Source: Clostridiales bacterium
GTDB taxonomy: Bacteria; Bacillota; Clostridia; Christensenellales; CAG-138
Reading direction: 5' to 3'
Assembly (NCBI GenBank): GCA_009783775.1
Contig: WRCT01000023.1
Span: 1-16,668, forward strand
DNA length: 16,668 nucleotides
Shown: positions 5,701-11,956 of the stretch, in pieces
Numbering within the stretch: position 1 is the stretch's first letter
How the letters are laid out: every line of letters begins with the position of its first letter
Translations under genes and position numbers: made by a program
The notes under the pieces: model-generated
The model's database searches: none
The model's input: the letters and a program-made list of their open reading frames with translations, nothing else
What the model was told of the DNA's origin: nothing

Positions 5701-8366
5701 TCGGCAAGGGCCATAAAGCCGCCGCCGGCGCTGGCAAGTCCCGTCTGGTTGCCGTTGAAGGCGCAGCGCGTCAACGTGGCGTTGGCATTCGTGAAAAGCC
5801 CGCCGCCGGGGGCGCCCGCTTTGTTTTCGGACAGGGTGCAGTCGGTCATATTGGCGACGCCGCCGATGTGCGCGCCCCCGCCTTCGTTGTCCGCCGTATT
5901 GTCAATCACCTTGCAGTCGTTCATGGTGACGGGGCCGTTGGAGAACAGGCCGCCGCCGTTGGTGCCGGCTGTATTGCGGGTGAATGTGCAACCGTTCAGC
6001 ATAGCCGCTGCCGATGTGCTGCTCAAAAACAACCCGCCGCCGAAACGGTTGCCGATGCCGCCGGTTGCGTTGTTTGTAAAGACGCAGCCGGTCAGGTTGG
6101 TGATACCGGATGAGGCCGCCGCCCCGCCGCCGTTGCTGCCGCCGCCGGAAACCGTGTTGCCCGAAAAGCTGCAGTCTGTCAGCGTCACACCGTTCGCCTC
6201 CAGCGCACCGCCGCGCACCGTCGTTCCCGCGTTTCCGTTTGCCGTGTTGGCGAAAAAGCTGCAGCCGCCGGCCGATATCGCACCGCCCGTGGCGACCGCA
6301 CCGCCGCCGGTGTTGACACTGCCGCCGCTTGCCGCGTTGCCGACAAAGGCGCAGTTTCTGAGCGTGGCGGTGTTGGCGAACAGTCCGCCACCCCATACAT
6401 TTGCCGCAGGGCCCGCCGCGTTGCCATCAAAGCGGCAGCCGTTGAAAACGGCATTGTCGCGCGCGAACGCACCTCCGCCGCCAAGGCGGCCGGTGTTATC
6501 CGAAAAATCACAGAAAGCCAAGGTGAGGGCATTGGCCGCAAAGACCCCGCCGCCGACGCCGGTGGCATTGTTGTTCTCAAAGACACAATGCCGCGCCGCG
6601 ACCGTGCCCTCGCTGTTGATTCCCCCGCCGTAACCGTTGTCAGATGAGGGGGCATTCCCGTTTATGATATTCAAACCGTAATAATGGGTCGTCCCCGAAC
6701 CGGATGCGTTAAACACGCGGGTGTTCGTTTGCCCCAACGCGTCTACGGTGATCTCCGGCTTGCCGCCCGCGCCCAGCCGACCGATGATCATGACATCGTC
6801 CGCGACGGGAATGGCCGAGCCCGCCGCCAGGTTGATATGGAACGCGCCTGTGTCAAAGTACACTACGCGCTTATCTGGCAGAGGCGCTGTGCTGTAGGCC
6901 GCCGCGTCCGCCACCATCTGGCGTAGGGAGCCCGCACCCGCGTTATTGCTGCTGGTGATAAGCCAACTGCGTGCCGTCAGATTCACCGCGCCGAACAGGC
7001 AGGACGCGCCAACCGCGCCGCGGGAGTTGCCCGCCGCATCGGTTTCGTAGCCCGCCAGCACTGTCGCCATGAAGGATTGACCCGGCCGCGGCATGAGATA
7101 GTTAAAGGTGAGAGTGTTGCCGCCGAAAATTGCTGCGTATGTTGGCGTATTCACATTCGCTCCGCCAGAGGCAATTCCTTGGTTTGTATAATCGGTCATC
7201 CCGTCCAGCGTAAAGAGGCAGTTTTCGGCGGTGATGTTCCCGGACGCATATACAAGGTATTTGTCAAAGAAACCCTTTTGGTTTCTGGCAAAGGTGCAGT
7301 GGGTGAGGTTTACGTCGCCGCCCACGCCAGAAATTGCCGTGACCTGCAGAAGACCGTCGCCCGCGGTACCCGAGGGGTGAAGGTTGTTAAAGAAGGTTGT
7401 GTTGACCGCCGTGACGTTCGCGCCCGCGGTATACATGACGGACATACCCGTATTGTCCGCGAAGGCGCAGTTTAACAGCTCTGTGTTGGCGCGGGTGTAC
7501 AGGCCCACGCCGACCGAGCCTCTGTTGCTTGTAAAGACACAGCCCGAGAGCGTTGTCACGCCGCTGATGTACGCGCCGCTGCCGAAGGCGCTTGGGCCAA
7601 AGTTATTGTGGAAGAGGCAGTCCGTCAGCGTGGTTGCGCCGCCGATATACAGCCCGCCGCCGCTGCCGGTGCTGTTGGTAATGGAATTGCCGGCAAAGGC
7701 ACAGTCGGTCAGTGTGGCCGCGCCGCCGATGTACGCGCCGCCGCCTGAGTAGCCGATATTATCCAGGAAGGTGCAGCCGCCCAGCGTGGCGCTGCCGTTG
7801 ACGCGCAGACCGCCGCCGGTTGTGCCTGCCGTATTGCCGACAAAGGTGCAGTTGTATAATGTGGCGTTGCCTGCGACCCGCAACCCGCCGCCGTTGGAAT
7901 CGGTTTGATTGCCTGTGAACACACAGTTTTCAATGACGGCATTCCCCGTGATGTTCACGCCCGCGCCGTCACCGGGCGCGCTGCCGTTTTCCAGCGTCAA
8001 GCCGCGCAGGGTCAGGTCGGCGCTGCATCGGATCAGCCGAAACGCGTTGCTCGAACTTCGTTTGATGGTGACGACTCCACCGCCGTCGATCGTGAGACTC
8101 TTGCTGAAACTGAGCTCGTTGGTCGTCAGCGTGACGGTGGTCACGCCCGGCGCGAAGGTGATGGTGTCGCCGTCCTTGGCGCCGGCTATCACGTCACGCA
8201 GCGAATCGTTGCCGACGTCGCTCCCGTTTTTGACCACGAGCGTTGGCACAGTCGGCGCGGCTTGGGTCTCTCGCGCGACGGGAACGGCAAAGACGGACAG
8301 CGCAAGCACAACCGCCACGACAATGGAAAGCGCCGTTTTTGAGATTTTGCAAGTTGTTTTTAACAT
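2733..8366 (-). CDS. giant wall-anchored beta-helix surface protein
   Basis: This 1877-residue cell-surface protein is probably an adhesin or a carbohydrate/matrix-binding protein; its ligand is unknown. In order: signal peptide (about 1-36); a cap with SLRDVI (55-60) and GDTITF (66-71); a right-handed beta-helix of about 25-residue coils, pattern C-x-F-x-x-N...GGG (about 114-385); a less regular link; a second cap with SLRQMV (480-485); a longer beta-helix (about 590-1055); a closing TYGAVEAG stretch as in polymorphic-membrane-protein-like helices (1151-1158); a Big_3-like domain (about 1160-1242); two Ig-like domains with FYNGTAVL-type strands (about 1247-1437); three MBG/YDG-like modules (about 1440-1655); a charged linker; a beta-rich C-terminal domain (about 1728-1838); and a sorting signal RPKTG (1843-1847), hydrophobic segment and RKKRR tail. 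The start has a GGGGAGGG ribosome site. A TATAAA (8385-8390) upstream is a weak promoter candidate; readthrough from the HIT gene 44 bp away is equally possible. Confidence 0.9.
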   Translation of the reverse strand: MLKTTCKISKTALSIVVAVVLALSVFAVPVARETQAAPTVPTLVVKNGSDVGNDSLRDVIAGAKDGDTITFAPGVTTVTLTTNELSFSKSLTIDGGGVVTIKRSSSNAFRLIRCSADLTLRGLTLENGSAPGDGAGVNITGNAVIENCVFTGNQTDSNGGGLRVAGNATLYNCTFVGNTAGTTGGGLRVNGSATLGGCTFLDNIGYSGGGAYIGGAATLTDCAFAGNSITNSTGSGGGLYIGGATTLTDCLFHNNFGPSAFGSGAYISGVTTLSGCVFTSNRGSVGVGLYTRANTELLNCAFADNTGMSVMYTAGANVTAVNTTFFNNLHPSGTAGDGLLQVTAISGVGGDVNLTHCTFARNQKGFFDKYLVYASGNITAENCLFTLDGMTDYTNQGIASGGANVNTPTYAAIFGGNTLTFNYLMPRPGQSFMATVLAGYETDAAGNSRGAVGASCLFGAVNLTARSWLITSSNNAGAGSLRQMVADAAAYSTAPLPDKRVVYFDTGAFHINLAAGSAIPVADDVMIIGRLGAGGKPEITVDALGQTNTRVFNASGSGTTHYYGLNIINGNAPSSDNGYGGGINSEGTVAARHCVFENNNATGVGGGVFAANALTLAFCDFSDNTGRLGGGGAFARDNAVFNGCRFDGNAAGPAANVWGGGLFANTATLRNCAFVGNAASGGSVNTGGGAVATGGAISAGGCSFFANTANGNAGTTVRGGALEANGVTLTDCSFSGNTVSGGGSNGGGAAASSGITNLTGCVFTNNATGGIGNRFGGGLFLSSTSAAAMLNGCTFTRNTAGTNGGGLFSNGPVTMNDCKVIDNTADNEGGGAHIGGVANMTDCTLSENKAGAPGGGLFTNANATLTRCAFNGNQTGLASAGGGFMALADTGLVTLVDCTFTENSAGTASSGGGLYTWTPANLTRCTFTDNEAGGSGGGLYAYRTLTLEGCGFSGNTTVNSGGAVIVRDTTNINATWFTGNVASSGGAVHATAAPPLTITNATLSGNRVNSTNSGAVHTGTVTLLTHCTITNNHGGGLFAPSGAAVTLSNSILTGNTDAGGTAPRQTATLGTGSIDLTTGQNLIEDRPIPDSSPAVNVTVRQVFGFNAFDAASGTHKVLTNGIAAGTATAVPGAALAKDQLGAARPTSGAVTYGAVEAGANALTAVAVSTQPTTAAYAIGDTASLAGTRLTLTFTGDLTEAVDYDETGVTNDMPSNITATAGSKTVRFTFLGVTSTTGADITVAQDGTTTTLTSSQNPSVFGQSVTFTATVTTTGSGTPSGTVKFYNGETLLGTGTLSSGVAAYTTSALVVGSHGITAVYDGDTNHSTSTATEITQVVNKGDTTTSLAAAPASPQDYGTAITLTATVTANAPSAGTPTGTVTFYNGTAVLAADVALDASGIATFEATGLGAGSHDFSVVYSGDGNFNGSTGTHNNFSVEKATPSFTTPTGLTAIYGETLANVPLPAGFSWEPATTTSVGDAGDNTFTVKFVPTNTANFNEVTGISVTVAVARKPIPVPTAATGLVYNGTAQTGVGAGTGYTVLNNETTSAGTHEATVTPDSNHQWNTDENPTQARSVSFVIAQAPVTVTADDQWKYLGDPDPALTFAASPALLSGDTLTGRLKHNGVNVGSYDIVQDVPLSNPNYTITFVKGTMTIKQTPATQEGIDAINALPNPIKDSDDADKVTEVTKKLEGLSEGEQSQIPQNVLDKLDTAQEQAGEVNNGGDLPWYARLYITPVHWTDPRYDAFAARLAAGRQLVVLYDIRIINTVTGADTPLPEGEVKGIGMIDSAFADAVDVIVVYQNPDGVMRTISSGFQDEVVWFDLTSDLSPFGLFGVTAQEPPRPKTGEGTPLVLPILLTGFALVGLAVLRKKRRLSW
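2745..2750 (-). promoter_or_regulatory. ribosome site of GNAT gene inside upstream CDS
   Basis: AGGAGG, five bases before the GNAT-like gene's ATG, is read in the surface-protein frame as the two arginine codons of its positively charged RKKRR tail. The same bases therefore encode the membrane-retention tail of the sorting signal and the ribosome site of the next gene. Confidence 0.8.
5211..6587 (-). repeat. coding tandem repeats, second beta-helix block
   Basis: This stretch encodes about 17 imperfect coils of 25-32 residues (residues about 594-1052) with the pattern L-T-x-C-x-F-x-x-N followed by a GGG turn. At DNA level the glycine turns give recurrent CCGCCGCC blocks on the plus strand. 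One 20-bp stretch recurs exactly at 5547-5566 and 5622-5641, 75 bp apart, which is one coil of 25 codons. Confidence 0.8.
7212..7925 (-). repeat. coding tandem repeats, first beta-helix block
   Basis: About ten coils of 24-28 residues (residues 148-385) follow the first cap. Cysteines recur at 148, 173, 198, 222, 250, 276 and 300, then at 357 and 383, so that each coil places a cysteine at the same structural position. It is the same repeat type as the second block, separated from it by about 200 residues of less regular sequence that includes a second cap. Confidence 0.8.
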
Positions 8367-8410
8367 GGTTCAACCCTCCCCTGTTTTATATGCGTTTCTT
8401 GCTTTTTATC

Positions 8411-8755
8411 TTAATGCTCCCACTTGAGCTTGCGTCCGCCGATCAAGTGCAGATGCAGGTGCGGCACGCTCTGCCCGCCGTCCGGTCCGATGTTGGTGGC
8501 CAAACGGTAGCCGGTTTCGTCGATACCCGTCTCCCCCGCTATCTTACGGGCCGCTGAGAACATCTTGCCGAGCAGGGCCGCGTCCGTCTCGGTAAGCTCG
8601 TGCGCGCTTTGGATATGACGTTTTGGCACAATGAGAATGTGCACCGGCGCCACGGGCGCGATGTCGCCAAAGGCAAAGACCTCCTCGTCCTCATAGACCG
8701 GCGGCACGCCCATTGCGCCGCTCGCGATTTTGCAGAAAATGCAGTCTATTTCCAT
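8411..8755 (-). CDS. HIT-family (HinT-like) nucleotide hydrolase
   Basis: HIT proteins of this branch hydrolyse purine nucleoside phosphoramidates and related AMP adducts. The cellular substrate in clostridia is not established. The 114-residue length is normal for a single-domain HinT. The catalytic triad H99-L-H101-L-H103 is intact in VPHLHLHLIGG. The N-terminal C5-x-x-C8 (CIFCKI), together with histidines, fits the zinc-binding version of the family. The ATG is preceded by GAGGAGG at a good distance. The gene lies downstream of mtaB, separated from it by the palindromic element at 8799-8918, and upstream of the surface-protein gene. The minus-strand hexamer TTGACA (8798-8803) at the edge of that element could serve as a -35 box, but I see no convincing -10 at the proper spacing. 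Confidence 0.93.
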   Translation of the reverse strand: MEIDCIFCKIASGAMGVPPVYEDEEVFAFGDIAPVAPVHILIVPKRHIQSAHELTETDAALLGKMFSAARKIAGETGIDETGYRLATNIGPDGGQSVPHLHLHLIGGRKLKWEH

Positions 8756-8798
8756 AAAATCCTCCTCGTTAAAACCAGTATTTGTGCATTACGAAACT

Positions 8799-8918
8799 GT
8801 CAATCCTCCGCCCCTGCGGGGCACCTCCTTTCAAAAGGAGGCTTTATTTGCATTCAAGCCATCGTTGTCACCATGGCTCCTTTTGAAAGGAGCTGTCACA
8901 AAGTGACTGAGGATTGAC
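8799..8918. repeat. 120-bp MITE/REP-like palindromic element
   Basis: The element has perfect 10-bp terminal inverted repeats, GTCAATCCTC (8799-8808) and GAGGATTGAC (8909-8918), and is flanked on both sides by CT. Each arm contains two small hairpins: GCCCC-tgc-GGGGC and CCTCCTTT/AAAGGAGG on the left, CTCCTTT/AAAGGAG and GTCAC-aaa-GTGAC on the right. The first 44 bases of the two arms, read inward, align without gaps. The middle holds a further hairpin, AGCCAT (8857-8862) with ATGGCT (8873-8878). It encodes no protein and ends one base from the mtaB stop codon. The layout matches a non-autonomous miniature element. From memory, similar palindromes are common in gut Firmicutes. It may also act as a terminator for mtaB, though there is no clear T-run. 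Confidence 0.75.
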
Positions 8919-8919
8919 C

Positions 8920-10188
8920 TCAACGCATTAGAGCCATGGTTCCCTTGCGCTCAATGAGACAGCCCGTTATCAGCTCGCCCTCGGGCGCGTTTGGGACGCG
9001 GACGCGGACGTAGTTCGGGGTATAGCCGCAGTTGTCCTCTTCGACAAGGACGGTTACTTGCTTGCCCAGCTGGGCCTGCACGAAGGTTTCTTCCAGTTCC
9101 TTGCCGATGGTCAGCAGTTCACGGGCACGCTGCTCTTTTACTGCCTTGGGCAGGTGGCCGGACATGGACGCCGCAGCCGTGCCCGGGCGCTTGCTATAGG
9201 GGAAAACGTGGATTCGGGCCAGGCCGATCTCGCGGATAAAGGCGCAGGTCTGCGCGTGTTCTTCTTCTGTCTCGCCCGGAAAACCGGCGATCAGGTCTGT
9301 GGTGATGGCGCAGTCGGGCATGGCGCTGCGCAGTATTTCTACCGCCGCGCGGTAGTCGGCCGTGGTGTAGCGGCGGTTCATGCGGGCCAGGACCGTATCG
9401 CAGCCGCTCTGCAGGGAGAGATGGAACTGTCCGCAGAGATTGGGGCTGGCCGCGCAGGTTTCCACAAAGCGCGGGGTTACAATATTGGGATCCAGCGAGC
9501 CCAGACGGACGCGGTCAAGGCCGGAGATCGACGCCGCCAGCGCGATTACATCGTTAAGGTCGGGTTCAAATGCGGCCAGGTTTATGCCCGTCAGAACCAC
9601 CTCGCGGTAACCCGCGTTTGCCAGGGCGCGCAGTTCGCGTGCAACGCTTTCCAATGTGCGGGAGCGCGGTTTGCCGCGCGCGTAGGGAATGACGCAGTAG
9701 GCGCAGTAGTTCGCGCAGCCGTCTTGAATTTTCAGCGTGGCGCGCGTGCGGGTGTCGTGGGTGGCGGAAAGTTCTTCGAAGGCTGCGTTACTGGATTGCT
9801 TCGTCGTGCCGCCTTCGCTTTGCGGGGCTATGAGCTCCTCGCAATGACAAGAATGCAACTTGCGCACTTGTTCCACAATGCTCTTACGTCCGGTTGTGCC
9901 GAGTATCAGATCGACAAAGCCGAGCGCTTTCAGGTCGGCCACGTTGGTTTGGCCCAGGCAGCCCACGGCGACAATGCGGGCGTTGGGATTGCGGCGGTGG
10001 GCGCGGGAGAGCAGCTGGCGGGATTTTTTATCGCTGATCTGCGTCACGGTGCAGGTGTTGACAATGTAGGCGTCCGCTTGATCATCAAAGGACACGATCT
10101 CGTCTCCCGCCGCTTGGAACAGGGCGATCATGGCCTGGGTCTCGTAGTGGTTGACCTTGCAGCCCAGGGTGGCAAAGGCGACTCTCAT
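8920..10188 (-). CDS. mtaB: tRNA t6A37 methylthiotransferase MtaB
   Basis: MtaB is a radical-SAM enzyme with two iron-sulfur clusters. It adds a methylthio group to t6A at position 37 of tRNAs that read ANN codons, giving ms2t6A. The 422-residue protein starts with the family signature TLGCKVNHYET. The methylthiotransferase-domain cysteines are C10, C46 and C77. The radical-SAM cluster motif is C158-x3-C162-x2-C165 (DGCANYCAYC), and a basic C-terminal TRAM-like domain follows. The ATG overlaps the rsmE stop by four bases (ATGA), with GAGG seven bases upstream, so translation is coupled. The linker just before the radical-SAM domain (residues 114-132) is encoded by a repeat element, described separately; all catalytic residues remain in place. 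Confidence 0.95.
   Translation of the reverse strand: MRVAFATLGCKVNHYETQAMIALFQAAGDEIVSFDDQADAYIVNTCTVTQISDKKSRQLLSRAHRRNPNARIVAVGCLGQTNVADLKALGFVDLILGTTGRKSIVEQVRKLHSCHCEELIAPQSEGGTTKQSSNAAFEELSATHDTRTRATLKIQDGCANYCAYCVIPYARGKPRSRTLESVARELRALANAGYREVVLTGINLAAFEPDLNDVIALAASISGLDRVRLGSLDPNIVTPRFVETCAASPNLCGQFHLSLQSGCDTVLARMNRRYTTADYRAAVEILRSAMPDCAITTDLIAGFPGETEEEHAQTCAFIREIGLARIHVFPYSKRPGTAAASMSGHLPKAVKEQRARELLTIGKELEETFVQAQLGKQVTVLVEEDNCGYTPNYVRVRVPNAPEGELITGCLIERKGTMALMR
9793..9849 (-). repeat. in-frame dispersed palindromic repeat inside mtaB
   Basis: On the minus strand the segment starts TGTCATTGCGAGGAGC and ends GACGAAGCAATCC, with ATTGC/GCAAT as inverted ends and a CCGC/GCGG core. From memory this is a widespread bacterial intergenic repeat whose spurious translation gives CHCEERSDEAI-like peptides. 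Here it is 57 bp, exactly 19 codons, and is read as C114-H-C-E-E to S132 in MtaB without a stop or frameshift. Confidence 0.7.
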
Positions 10189-10904
10189 GGCGAGACCTCG
10201 TACAGCACCTGCGCCAGCATGGCCGGACCCGCCGTCTCGGTGCGCAGAATGCGCGGGCCCAAGGATACGGGCACTGCGCCTTTGGCGACAAGTCGGGCGG
10301 CCTCATCGGGCGCAAACCCGCCCTCCGGACCGATGATCAGCGCGATCCGCTTGCCCACGCCTTGGCGCAGTGTCTCGCGGAGTGTTGTCTCCCGCTCTTC
10401 CTCATAGGCAAGCAGCACGGTGTCAAAGTCGGCAAAGCATAGTTCCTTCAGGTGGCAAAGCGGCAGTACGGCGGGCACAATGCCGCGCTTGCTTTGCTTG
10501 GCCGCCTCCCGCGCGACGCGGGCATAACGCAGTCTTTTCTTTTCAAAATCACGCGTTGGCAGGGCCACGCAGCGTTCGGACAGAACGGGTTGGATGGCGC
10601 AAACGCCCAGCTCCACACACTTCTGCGTGATGGTCTCCATCTTGCCCGCTTTGGGCAGGCATTGCAGGAGGTTTATAAAGTGTGCAGGCTCCGTGCCGGA
10701 GGGTTGCCAGTCACCCGCTTTTGCCAGCACCTCGTCGTTTGAAACGGCAATGATTTCGCCCAGGCAGACGTTATCGCAGCCATCGCAAAGCTCCACGGGG
10801 GCGCCGACCGCAATCCGCAGTACCTTGGCAAGGTGCTTTGCGTCATCGCCCGTTATTCGTATTGTTTCGCCCTCGTTGGGGCGTTCCGCAAAAAATCGTT
10901 CCAT
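10185..10904 (-). CDS. rsmE: 16S rRNA (uracil-1498-N3)-methyltransferase RsmE
   Basis: RsmE methylates N3 of U1498 in helix 44 of 16S rRNA, near the P site, using S-adenosylmethionine. The 239-residue protein has the usual two-part build: an N-terminal PUA-like RNA-binding region (about 1-75, MERFF... GDDAKHLAKVLR) and a C-terminal SPOUT knot. The knot signatures are AAKQSKR (134-140), LIIGPEGGF (189-197) and LGPRILRTETA (215-225), which form the cofactor pocket. The start lies one base after the prmA stop, with a modest AAGG ribosome site, and the end overlaps mtaB by four bases. The three genes therefore read as one transcript. prmA-rsmE-mtaB is an arrangement I know from Firmicutes. Confidence 0.95.
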   Translation of the reverse strand: MERFFAERPNEGETIRITGDDAKHLAKVLRIAVGAPVELCDGCDNVCLGEIIAVSNDEVLAKAGDWQPSGTEPAHFINLLQCLPKAGKMETITQKCVELGVCAIQPVLSERCVALPTRDFEKKRLRYARVAREAAKQSKRGIVPAVLPLCHLKELCFADFDTVLLAYEEERETTLRETLRQGVGKRIALIIGPEGGFAPDEAARLVAKGAVPVSLGPRILRTETAGPAMLAQVLYEVSP

Positions 10905-10905
10905 G

Positions 10906-11835
10906 TTACCTTACGCAGCAGGCGTGCCATTCGCCTTCGGATAAACGGGATAATATGCGATAGTTGCAGGCCTCCAAAGCGGCCTCTACGTCCGGCACGC
11001 GTTCGCCGATGATACCGGAGAGGATCCAACGGCCGTCCGGCGCGAGCAGGGGTTTGACAATGGGCGCCAATGCGATTACCGCGTCGGCTACGATATTGGA
11101 CAGAATCACTTGATATTTGCCCGTGAGCGTTGCGGCAAAGGCAGTATCCGTCAGCACATTGCCGATTCGTACCGTCATGCGGCCCGCGATGCCGTTTCGC
11201 TGCGCGTTCTCGCGCGTGACCTTTTCCGCCACGGGGTCGATATCCACGGCGGTCACATGGGCCGCGCCGAGCTTGACGGCGGCGATGGACAGAATGCCGC
11301 TGCCACAGCCCAGGTCCAGCACCCTGTCGCCCCCGTGAATCGCCTGTTCCAGCAGTTCCATGCAAAGGCGCGTGGTCTCGTGCGTGCCCGTGCCGAAGGC
11401 CATGCCCGGGTCGAGCAGCAGGATCTCGCGCTCGGTTTCGAGCGGTTCCTCCCAGGAGGGCAGAACCAGCAGGCGCTGGCCAACGGGCGTGGGGCCCCAG
11501 AATTGTTTCCAGTTATCCGCCCAGTCGGATTCTTCCACCACGGATAGGGTAACGTTTATCTGCTCGGACAGGGCCAAAACCGCAGTACGCGCCATCTCGA
11601 TTATCGGTCGGCTTTCCGGCAGATCGGGCAGCCAGGCACGCACGCGCGGCGTTTCCGCGCCCAGTGTCTCCAGGGCGGCGTAATCCCAGAACATATCGTT
11701 CTCGCGAAGGCCCGCCGCAACGGTCTCCTTGCTTTCCTCTATGGAGACGGATTCAAGACCAACGCCCAGCAATGCCGCGCACACAGGGTCCAAGCCTTGG
11801 TCCGTTGTTTCCACTGTCAGTTCCAGCCAATTCAT
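10906..11835 (-). CDS. prmA: ribosomal protein L11 methyltransferase PrmA
   Basis: PrmA trimethylates ribosomal protein L11 at several amino groups with S-adenosylmethionine. The 309-residue protein shows the N-terminal substrate-recognition domain, the WADNWKQFW stretch (105-113), the family hallmark DPGMAFGTGTHETT (142-155), the class I methyltransferase motif DLGCGSG (174-180), the acidic ribose-binding AVDID (196-200) and the NIVAD motif (247-251). It is the first gene of the leftward group. No Shine-Dalgarno sequence precedes the ATG, and the promoter at 11844-11872 would start transcription 1-3 bases before it, so the message is probably leaderless. No alternative in-frame start with a better ribosome site is evident near the N-terminus, and MNWLELTVET matches where family members begin. 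Confidence 0.95.
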   Translation of the reverse strand: MNWLELTVETTDQGLDPVCAALLGVGLESVSIEESKETVAAGLRENDMFWDYAALETLGAETPRVRAWLPDLPESRPIIEMARTAVLALSEQINVTLSVVEESDWADNWKQFWGPTPVGQRLLVLPSWEEPLETEREILLLDPGMAFGTGTHETTRLCMELLEQAIHGGDRVLDLGCGSGILSIAAVKLGAAHVTAVDIDPVAEKVTRENAQRNGIAGRMTVRIGNVLTDTAFAATLTGKYQVILSNIVADAVIALAPIVKPLLAPDGRWILSGIIGERVPDVEAALEACNYRILSRLSEGEWHACCVR

Positions 11836-11843
11836 ACGAAATT

Positions 11844-11872
11844 ACTATAGCATCTTTTTTGGAAAAAGTCAC
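11844..11872 (-). promoter_or_regulatory. promoter for prmA-rsmE-mtaB, leaderless
   Basis: On the minus strand GTGACT (11867-11872, four of six matches to TTGACA) and TATAGT (11844-11849) are 17 bp apart. The spacer includes T and A runs. A start seven bases past the -10 box falls at about 11836-11838, almost on the A of the prmA ATG. Confidence 0.6.
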
Positions 11873-11892
11873 GATTATTACGCAAATGGGAG

Positions 11893-11921
11893 ATGACAAG
11901 AAGTGGCTTATGTTGTATAAT
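11893..11921 (+). promoter_or_regulatory. promoter for the rsmH-ftsL-ftsI-murE cluster
   Basis: ATGACA (five of six matches to TTGACA) and a perfect TATAAT are separated by 17 bp. Transcription would start near 11928, about 29 nt before the chosen rsmH start. It points away from the prmA promoter, whose -35 box is only about 20 bp away, so the two share one short regulatory region. Confidence 0.75.
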
Positions 11922-11940
11922 ACAGCAATAGTCACTATTT

Positions 11941-11948
11941 GTGGAGAG
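11941..11948 (+). promoter_or_regulatory. ribosome site that sets the rsmH TTG start
   Basis: GTGGAGAG lies eight bases upstream of the TTG at 11957. The longer frame that begins with TTG at 11939 has no ribosome site before it and would include this one inside the coding sequence. Confidence 0.65.
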
Positions 11949-11956
11949 CTGTCCTT

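Noticed and set aside
5134..6633. 499-codon open frame on the plus strand opposite the surface-protein repeats, rich in PPP
   Set aside because: It is the antisense shadow of GGG-rich coils in a GC-rich gene. The repeated proline runs mirror the glycine turns, and there is no convincing ribosome site or domain.
2733..8366. Enzyme function (pectate lyase or other polysaccharide lyase) for the beta-helix protein
   Set aside because: The coils are of the polymorphic-membrane-protein type and I see no catalytic lyase motif. A binding or structural role is more in keeping.
8378..8410. Strong promoter for the surface-protein gene at TATAAA (8385-8390)
   Set aside because: The -35 region is weak (TTAAGA at 18 bp), and the predicted start would fall inside the ribosome site. 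It is kept only as a remark on the gene.
8775..8803. Outward promoter for the HIT gene from the palindromic element (TTGACA at 8798-8803)
   Set aside because: At 17-bp spacing the -10 position reads TACTGG, only two matches to TATAAT, so only the -35 half is supported.
2733..10188. Defence or mobile system around the surface protein
   Set aside because: No nuclease, transposase, integrase, toxin or phage gene is present; the neighbours are housekeeping RNA-modification and cell-wall genes.
9058..10407. 449-codon plus-strand frame across mtaB and rsmE
   Set aside because: It runs antisense to two clearly conserved enzymes with intact motifs, and its own translation shows no recognisable domain. 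It reflects GC-driven lack of stops.
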